From Treponema sp. (GTDB taxonomy: Bacteria; Spirochaetota; Spirochaetia; Treponematales; Breznakiellaceae): 10,456 nt of DNA. A program made the position numbers and the translations under genes. Location: positions 1-10,456 of the forward strand of contig JAITAN010000242.1 of NCBI GenBank assembly GCA_031284105.1, written 5' to 3'. The notes below the pieces were generated by a model. That model searched no databases and had not been told where the DNA came from. It saw nothing but the letters and a program-made list of their open reading frames with translations. Positions 6,054 through 10,456 of this stretch are shown one piece after another; position 1 is the stretch's first letter, and each line of letters starts with the position of its first letter.

Positions 6054-6677
6054 CTAGTTCTCTTGTTTTACGCAACAGCCCACCACCTTGAGCACGTCGC
6101 GTAATTCGGGGTCATACTTATAGTAATTGTCTTCCAATTCTTGAAGAGATAACCCTACGAGTTCGTGGCTCATGTAGTGTATCCACGTGTCTTCATCGGT
6201 TACGGATAATTCATGTTTACGGCACCAAAAGTCGGGCTGTATCGGCAGTTGCTCCGGTTTGTCGTAGAAGTATTTGTAGTCATGTACCGCTACTTTCAGA
6301 TCGCTGCGCGGAATGCCTTTCTCAAGGATGATCTCGGCAAGAAAATTCACTGTGCGCCCCGAATCAAAAATATCGTCAATCAAAAGGACTTTGTCTCCGA
6401 TACGGAGGTGCGCCGGATCGTACGTCCAGCCTTCCACCTTTATGTTCTCAGACGCGCGGACATCGGTGTAGGAACGGGCGACAACCGCCGCATAGTACAC
6501 GGGTCTGCGGGTTTTCTGAACCACCTTGAAATATTCGCTTATCACGTTCCCCATGTAGGCGCCTCCCCGCAGGGAGACATAGATAACATCGGGGGTGAAC
6601 CCTTCATTGTAGATATGGTGCGCTAGTTTAAGGGCGTTGTTCCGCACTTCATCATAAGGCAGGAACTCTTTGTACAT
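6054..6677 (-). CDS. purine-type phosphoribosyltransferase
   Basis: The 207-residue cytoplasmic enzyme has a type I phosphoribosyltransferase fold. The PRPP-binding motif VLLIDDIFDSGRT is at 97-109, with its acidic pair D101-D102. An early loop, VIYVSLRGGAYMG (31-43), is the usual PRPP pyrophosphate-binding segment. HDYKYFYDKPEQLPIQPDFW (132-151) includes the base-stacking aromatic region typical of hypoxanthine/guanine/xanthine enzymes. It most likely salvages a 6-oxopurine base to its nucleotide, but the preferred base cannot be read from the sequence. AGAGGT lies 5 bp before the ATG. It is monocistronic, convergent with the 5274-5876 gene. A TATAAT box at 6717-6722 sits in overlapping inverted repeats, suggesting regulation. 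The last residues (VVGCCVKQEN) are unusual and Cys-rich. Confidence 0.88.
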   Translation of the reverse strand: MYKEFLPYDEVRNNALKLAHHIYNEGFTPDVIYVSLRGGAYMGNVISEYFKVVQKTRRPVYYAAVVARSYTDVRASENIKVEGWTYDPAHLRIGDKVLLIDDIFDSGRTVNFLAEIILEKGIPRSDLKVAVHDYKYFYDKPEQLPIQPDFWCRKHELSVTDEDTWIHYMSHELVGLSLQELEDNYYKYDPELRDVLKVVGCCVKQEN

Positions 6678-6701
6678 ATAAGACCTCTTTTGTTAAGATT
6701 T

Positions 6702-6734
6702 ATCGGTATCTTGCCGATTATAAAAAATATCGGC
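6702..6734 (-). promoter_or_regulatory. -10 box within overlapping inverted repeats
   Basis: A perfect TATAAT on the minus strand (6722-6717) lies 39 bp before the phosphoribosyltransferase start. I see no good -35 box. Two inverted repeats share one arm: ATCGG (6702-6706) with CCGAT (6714-6718), and GCCGAT (6713-6718) with ATCGGC (6729-6734). A repressor covering these would block the promoter; in RNA the two hairpins would exclude each other. Confidence 0.5.
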
Positions 6735-6737
6735 GGT

Positions 6738-6813
6738 AAGACGGTGCGGACAAGGGATTCACGCGGAGATAATCACCCGGCGTTCCCGGACATCCAGACG
6801 CACCGTCTTTTTT
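6738..6813 (+). ncRNA. candidate structured RNA with terminator-like end
   Basis: An 11-bp perfect stem, AAGACGGTGCG (6738-6748) with CGCACCGTCTT (6799-6809), encloses about 50 nt that fold further (GGGATT with AATCACCC, bulged). Six T at 6808-6813 make it look like an intrinsic terminator or a small terminated transcript on the plus strand. It does not match purine riboswitch or SRP RNA signatures I know. It lies between divergent genes, so it may be a short RNA or a transcription barrier. Confidence 0.45.
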
Positions 6814-6884
6814 ATATTTTTATATATAACGTTATACCACAATACGGAAGGATTTTGCAACACGTGAATTACCGTTTTTCCTAT

Positions 6885-6893
6885 TGCTATAAT
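6885..6893 (+). promoter_or_regulatory. extended -10 promoter element for the Lnb-domain gene
   Basis: TGC-TATAAT (6885-6893) is a perfect extended -10. The -35 region is poor, as expected for extended -10 promoters. Transcription would start near 6900, leaving a leader of about 18 nt with no Shine-Dalgarno sequence before the ATG at 6918. Confidence 0.55.
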
Positions 6894-6917
6894 CACGATA
6901 ATAATAGATAATACCCT

Positions 6918-8255
6918 ATGTTTCAGCCGTTAAAAACAGGAACGCTTGCCGTGGCGGCGTTCCTCCTTGCGGGCGCCCTGTATACACAGCAGGCGCTTTT
7001 TGCACAGGATGGTCCCGATACACGTCGGCAAACCGTGGATCTGCAAACTGGCGATTTGCAAGCCGATGGCTTGACCGACCGGTTTACCATAAAGATTGCC
7101 GTTATAGGTCCGGGTGATGAGTTGTACTTCTGGTGGGGACACCTTGCCCTCATCATAGAAGATCAGGTAACAGGTTCCAAAACATTTTACGATTGGGGTG
7201 TTTTCTCCTTTAATACCGATGATTTTTTCAAGAATTTCGCTGTCGGTAGGCTTATCTATATGTGCGCGGCGTCTCCCGCCAACCGCAGTATAGAACGGTA
7301 TATACAAACCAACCGCGCTATACTGGTGTATACGCTCAACCTCCCTCGTGAAACAAAGGAAGAGATACGGCGGTTTGCGGAAAACAACGTCCGCCCCGAA
7401 AACCGCGACTATCTCTATCATCACTTCAAAGATAACTGCGCCACCCGTATTCGGGATATTATTGATATGGCAGTGGACGGGCAATTCAAGGCGGCGTTTG
7501 GCGATGCGCCCGGTCGGTATACGCTGCGCGGGCATGTCGGACGGCACACATGGTTCTCGCCGTTTTTCGACTGGTTCCTCAATGTTCTCATGGGACAGGA
7601 CATTGACGTACCTCTTACCGTATGGCAGGAAATGTTTCTGCCCACCGAAATCGGAAACCGTATCGCCGATTTTACCTATATTGACGGTAACGGCTCTCCG
7701 CAGAAACTGGTTGCCTCCATTGAGACGCTTAACAAAGCCGTCAATCGCCCGCCCGTGCTGGACAAACCGCGCAGACAGTGGATTCAAGAACTTGCATTGG
7801 GTGTTTTTATCGCTCTTTTACTCATTTTCTTTGATATGCTGCAAAAAACCAAACCCCGTTTAGGGCACTGTTTATGGGGATTGAGTCAAAGCGTCTTGGG
7901 GCTGTTTTTCGGCATCGTAGGATCGATCCTCTTTTTCTTAACGTTTTTTACCGATCACGATTATACCCATCATAATGCAAATATCATCTATATCAATCCG
8001 CTGTGGTTTATAGCGGCTGCCGCCGGCATCACTTACGTTTGTACCAAAATCGAGAAAACCCGCTATATATCACGGCAGATTCTCGCCGCCTTTTGGACGT
8101 ACGTGTTTCTCGGCGGCGTCCTCACCATAGTCATAAAGCTGTTTCCCGGATTTTACCAGCAGAATCAGGTTACGCAAGCCCTGGTTCTGCCGTTTGCGTT
8201 TGCGTTGAGTTTTGCGGGCAATCGGATCAAGCGGGCGTATATGCTTCGGCGGTGA
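6918..8255 (+). CDS. exported Lnb/DUF4105-domain protein with C-terminal membrane helices
   Basis: The product has 445 residues. Residues 1-30 are a signal peptide (hydrophobic LAVAAFLLAGALYTQQALFA). Residues about 55-270 form an Lnb N-terminal-type (DUF4105) domain: GDELYFWWGHLALIIED with H75, FYDWGVFSF, and KDNCATRIRD with the conserved D-N-C (C174), followed by the His/Arg-rich RGHVGRHTWFSPF. This family resembles papain/NlpC-type cysteine hydrolases and includes the N-terminal part of lacto-N-biosidase-like proteins; the substrate is unknown. After a linker, four or five membrane helices follow (about 291-308, 322-344, 362-377, 389-409, 420-433), ending in a basic tail. The likely layout is a periplasmic domain anchored in the inner membrane. 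The start lacks a ribosome site but directly follows the extended -10 promoter. It is a single-gene unit. Confidence 0.87.
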   Translation: MFQPLKTGTLAVAAFLLAGALYTQQALFAQDGPDTRRQTVDLQTGDLQADGLTDRFTIKIAVIGPGDELYFWWGHLALIIEDQVTGSKTFYDWGVFSFNTDDFFKNFAVGRLIYMCAASPANRSIERYIQTNRAILVYTLNLPRETKEEIRRFAENNVRPENRDYLYHHFKDNCATRIRDIIDMAVDGQFKAAFGDAPGRYTLRGHVGRHTWFSPFFDWFLNVLMGQDIDVPLTVWQEMFLPTEIGNRIADFTYIDGNGSPQKLVASIETLNKAVNRPPVLDKPRRQWIQELALGVFIALLLIFFDMLQKTKPRLGHCLWGLSQSVLGLFFGIVGSILFFLTFFTDHDYTHHNANIIYINPLWFIAAAAGITYVCTKIEKTRYISRQILAAFWTYVFLGGVLTIVIKLFPGFYQQNQVTQALVLPFAFALSFAGNRIKRAYMLRR

Positions 8256-8273
8256 TACGTTCTTATGCCTGTC

Positions 8274-8312
8274 GAAGCGGTTTCTAAATGCGTTCCGGGC
8301 ATTCGCCGCTTC
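8274..8312. terminator. interrupted stem-loop after the Lnb-domain gene
   Basis: GAAGCGG (8274-8280) pairs with CCGCTTC (8306-8312), and inside it AATGC (8287-8291) pairs with GCATT (8299-8303). There is no T tract, so it may be a weak terminator, a repetitive palindrome or part of the end of the adjacent IS110 element. It lies 18 bp after the upstream stop codon. Confidence 0.4.
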
Positions 8313-8341
8313 AGGGTTCCATTCGCCTCCTATGGCTATTG

Positions 8342-9290
8342 TCAAGGGGCAAGCGCCTCCCATACCATGCGATCTAACTTGTAATACCTGAGTTTTTTGA
8401 TTAGCTCCACCTTTGACATATCTTTATAGAATTCCCGCATGGTAACCGGTACCCACAGCAGGGTAATTATCCGTCGCGCTATCGCCGCCGTACTCTTGCT
8501 CATCCGATCCGTTAACTTCCGGTATTTCCCCTGTAACCGTTCCCGCTCCTCACCAACGCTCATGCCATTGCAGCATGATACTCCGTAACGTCCGGTTCCC
8601 CCGGGCAAGATATTCCCATATCGGTTCGTCTCCCCCGAACGGCCCACTCGGGAAACCAGCCCCACGTCACCGGCCGGCTCCGATGCCTTGCTAAACCGCT
8701 TCTCATCCCCTACGTATGCCGGAAACGCCGCCGCTAACACCGTGCCTACCCTGGGCATGATATACGGCATCGGTTCACTTCCCCGTACACCCCACGTTCC
8801 CCTCGGTGGTTTCCAACTCCTTCTCTATAACTCCGGCTATTAGGATAGGCGCCTCCCGCGTCAATGCCTTCCGCTCCCTCCCCGCCGCCCCGGCCATGCC
8901 GCTCTTGTTCAACCCCGTAAAGCCCGGCTGTACATAGACGGTATGCGGCCGGTTTATCAGGCGGGCACGCATGGCGGTAAGAAACTGCTTCATGGAGACC
9001 AGCTCCATCGGTTCTTCTTCTTGTTCCGCTGCGGCTTGCCCGGATTGAGGATGTAGACCGTGCGGCCCACCGTCTCCCGCAGATACCGGCCGAGCAGAAA
9101 CGCGACGGAACAGGCTTCCCTGCCCACCACATCATCCTTGCGCAATAGGGATGCCGGCCGTTCCCCGCCCTTCCCGTCGGTCTTTACCCCCGACGTGCCG
9201 TTCCGACCCTTCTCCCTCGCCGAGTATACGGACTTCAACGGTCCGTTTGGCCAAGTCCAATTCGACAAAACGCTTCCGACTGTGTTCCAT
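8342..9290 (-). pseudogene. IS110-family transposase, decayed
   Basis: Reading leftward, the start MEHSRKRFVELDLAKRTVEVRIL, preceded by GGAGG (6 bp before the ATG at 9290), is a typical IS110 RuvC-like N-terminus with its first catalytic Asp. The reading then shifts frame at an extra G near 9170 to ERPASLLRKDDVVGREACSVAFLLGRYLRET...VYILNPGK. About 40 residues, including the KTDKEDA-type catalytic motif, are deleted before MELVSMKQFLTAMRARL. Further small deletions and shifts occur near 8775 and 8620. The C-terminal Transposase_20 part is recognisable (GVGTVLAAAFPAYVGDEKRFSKASE, SGETNRYGNI, KLRYYKLDRMVWEALAP), with a stop at 8344-8342. At about 950 bp it is shorter than a full gene (about 1.03 kb by my estimate). 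It cannot make an active protein. Confidence 0.88.
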
Positions 9291-9480
9291 CATCCACCTC
9301 CGGAAATAAAACAGGGGATGGGAGACCTACACCTCAACGAGGGGTATGCCGGTCTCCTATTCGCGGCGTTGCCGCCGCGGCAACGTTCCGCATCCGTTTG
9401 TCCGGCGGCCGGTTCAAGATTATTCTAGGTTACGAGGTCCGCCCTTACGAGCCGTAGCCTCTCGCCGAATGACAACCGGC
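9291..9480 (-). ncRNA. possible bridge-RNA region of the decayed IS110 element
   Basis: This GC-rich stretch directly upstream of the transposase start contains two strong hairpins. GGAGACC (9321-9327) pairs with GGTCTCC (9351-9357), continued inside by TACACCTC (9328-9335) with GAGGGGTA (9339-9346). CGTTGCCG (9367-9374) pairs with CGGCAACG (9378-9385). IS110-group elements encode a structured bridge RNA in the non-coding end upstream of the transposase, so position and structure fit. Loop-to-target pairing was not established and the left boundary is uncertain. Confidence 0.4.
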
Positions 9481-9550
9481 CCGGCCCCCTAATCCCGCCG
9501 GAATAAGGATGCCCTTCATTCAATAATCATAAAGTCTAGGTCATTCCGCG

Positions 9551-9567
9551 CCCCAGCGTAGCTGGGG
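9551..9567. repeat. 7-bp perfect hairpin
   Basis: CCCCAGC (9551-9557) pairs with GCTGGGG (9561-9567) around a GTA loop. It lies in non-coding DNA between the IS110 and IS3 remnants and may be part of a dispersed palindromic repeat. No T tract follows. Confidence 0.6.
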
Positions 9568-9597
9568 GACACTCCATTCCCACGTCAGTCTCCACCC

Positions 9598-9655
9598 ACA
9601 TTTTTGCAGCCATGGTCTTTGCTTCGCAAAGCCCTTATTCGGGCTGCAAAAATGT
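9598..9655. repeat. nested inverted repeat
   Basis: A perfect 14-bp outer repeat, ACATTTTTGCAGCC (9598-9611) with GGCTGCAAAAATGT (9642-9655), encloses a second perfect hairpin, CTTTGC (9617-9622) with GCAAAG (9626-9631). The 58-bp unit has clean ends and lies 25 bp beyond the end of the IS3 remnant. It could be a small non-autonomous palindromic element or a strong RNA structure. The last frame of the IS3 remnant reads through it only because its stop codon has been lost. Confidence 0.7.
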
Positions 9656-9679
9656 CATATACAACCGGTCTGTGAGAAC

Positions 9680-10285
9680 GTGTTAATGCTATCGGTATGG
9701 CATAGCCGAGCGCCGAATGTCTACGCCGCTTATTATAATACAGTTCTATATACTCACATACCTCTACCCTCTCCTCCTCTTTCGGGTGTCTCCCTTCCGC
9801 CTTATCCGCTTCCGCTTTTAACGTCTTAAAAAAACGCTCCGCACAGGCATTGTCCCAACAGTTCCCCTTCCGGCTCATACTCCGTCCGACCAGCGGACAC
9901 CACACCGACGGCGCGCCTCGAAATTCTTTACCGCAATACCGTACTCCCCCGGTCCGAATGAAAGAGGAGACCGCTCTTCGGTCGGTCTTCAGATACGTTA
10001 TGTCGGACACCCGCTTCTCTCCCGGTCCACTCGCGCTAAACTCTCGGTTCAACAGGTTCTCCGCCGCGGGCGGTGAATGTCCTGAGTCCGTCGTGTCCAC
10101 CCCCGCTTCTTCTTTCGAGCCTTCAATCCCCGCTCCCTCATCGGCCGTTCCACCCATTTTCGGCTTACCCCCACTCGAAACTCCTGAAGCAAGGTACGCC
10201 ATACCCGTAGACTCCCGTAACGCCCCCGGTGCGCTTCACGTATCCGGCCGATGAGCCTCACGAGCGCCATGTCCGTCCGCTCGTG
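9680..10285 (-). pseudogene. IS3-family transposase (OrfB) remnant, right copy
   Basis: This is a second copy related to the 316-712 remnant, on the opposite strand. The N-terminal part (ALVRLIGRIREAHRGRYGSLRVWRTL...KWVERPMRERGLKARKK) is the HTH/linker region. A shift near 10100 changes to TTDSGHSPPAAENLLNREFSASGPGEKRVSDITYLKT, which contains the first catalytic Asp. About 45 residues of the integrase core are then deleted. A run of five G where the left copy has four restores the frame at RYCGKEFR, followed by SMSRKGNCWDNACAE with the catalytic Glu and YNKRRRHSALGYAIPIALT. Similarity between copies stops at about 9680; the frame runs on to 9585 because the normal stop is lost. OrfA and the first part of OrfB are missing upstream. 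Not functional. Confidence 0.86.
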
Positions 10286-10360
10286 TCCGCTAGGGAAGCG
10301 CTGATTAATTGCGGGGGAACGGTTTTGGGGGTGGTTTATCGGACAAAAAAATGATATACG

Positions 10361-10404
10361 CCCCTATAACAGGCCTTCTTACCCCCTATAACAGGCCTTC
10401 TTAC
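10361..10404. repeat. perfect 22-bp tandem duplication
   Basis: Two identical 22-bp units, 10361-10382 and 10383-10404, stand head to tail; each begins CCCCTATAACAGG and ends CCTTCTTAC. The perfect identity suggests a recent duplication. No coding sequence is seen from 10286 to the end of the window. Confidence 0.9.
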
Positions 10405-10412
10405 CCTCCCGC

Positions 10413-10449
10413 TCCGTCCTTTTTCCCGCTTCCCGGGAAAAAGGACGGA
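10413..10449. terminator. 16-bp perfect hairpin, possibly a terminator or element end
   Basis: TCCGTCCTTTTTCCCG (10413-10428) pairs perfectly with CGGGAAAAAGGACGGA (10434-10449) around a 5-nt loop. No T tract follows on either strand within the window, so ordinary intrinsic termination is doubtful. The length and perfection suggest a repeated palindromic element. Confidence 0.55.
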
Positions 10450-10456
10450 CTACCCC

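Noticed and set aside
6690..6911. 73-residue open frame on the plus strand
   Set aside because: It starts at TTG without a ribosome site, runs through the structured element and promoter region, and has no recognisable protein features.
6678..6917. Purine riboswitch or SRP RNA
   Set aside because: The conserved core bases of the purine aptamer and the SRP GGAAGCAG loop are absent on both strands.
6930..7787. 285-residue open frame on the minus strand
   Set aside because: It is antisense to the Lnb-domain gene, whose signal peptide, motifs and membrane helices are convincing; the antisense product shows no domain.
9060..9428. 122-residue open frame on the plus strand
   Set aside because: It is antisense to the IS110 transposase remnant and a by-product of its high GC content.
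713..9679. Composite transposon bounded by the two IS3 copies
   Set aside because: The content is essential housekeeping genes and both IS copies are broken, so mobilisation of the block is implausible.
10286..10360. IS3 OrfA or a further IS end (GCGCTGATTAAT-like)
   Set aside because: No coding similarity is readable, and the suggestive terminal motif alone, without a partner repeat in the window, is too weak.

Overview
The window looks like a chromosomal segment of a spirochaete, most likely a Treponema-type host-associated species. The evidence is the tight order rpsP-khpA-rimM-trmD-rplS-yraN, with a KH-domain gene between S16 and RimM, plus spirochaete-type uncharacterised proteins. This taxonomic call is inferred from gene content and remembered synteny; no search was run.

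Layout, left to right. Positions 1-315 hold no gene but a degenerate tandem array of about fourteen 23-bp units, each made of a CAGG(A/C)TTA-like box and a 15-bp imperfect palindrome. The array runs straight into a 5'-truncated, frameshifted IS3-family transposase remnant (about 316-712, + strand). Positions 732-5104 are one compact nine-gene operon on the minus strand, read leftward from a near-consensus promoter at 5131-5159: rpsP, khpA, rimM, trmD, rplS, yraN, a zinc-ribbon-like hypothetical, mtnN and an exported NlpC/P60 peptidase. The first five genes are ribosome and translation functions. YraN is an uncharacterised nuclease-fold protein, MtnN recycles SAM by-products (TrmD uses SAM as methyl donor), and the peptidase acts outside the cytoplasm.

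A divergent hypothetical gene (5274-5876) appears to be expressed as a leaderless mRNA and is closed by a terminator at 5997-6040. Facing it is a purine-type phosphoribosyltransferase (6054-6677, minus). The 240-bp intergenic region that follows carries overlapping inverted repeats around a -10 box and a long structured element ending in a T tract. Next, on the plus strand, comes an exported, multi-spanning membrane protein with an Lnb/DUF4105-type domain (6918-8255).

The right fifth (8256-10456) is a graveyard of mobile DNA and is visibly more GC-rich. It holds an IS110-family transposase pseudogene (8342-9290, minus) with hairpins upstream that could be its bridge-RNA region, a nested inverted repeat at 9598-9655, a second IS3-family remnant (about 9680-10285, minus) related to the left one, and a 22-bp tandem duplication beside a 16-bp perfect hairpin. 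The two IS3 remnants are inverted around the whole housekeeping block. I see no complete defence system or other intact accessory system. The least explained signals are the 23-bp palindrome array and the structured intergenic element.
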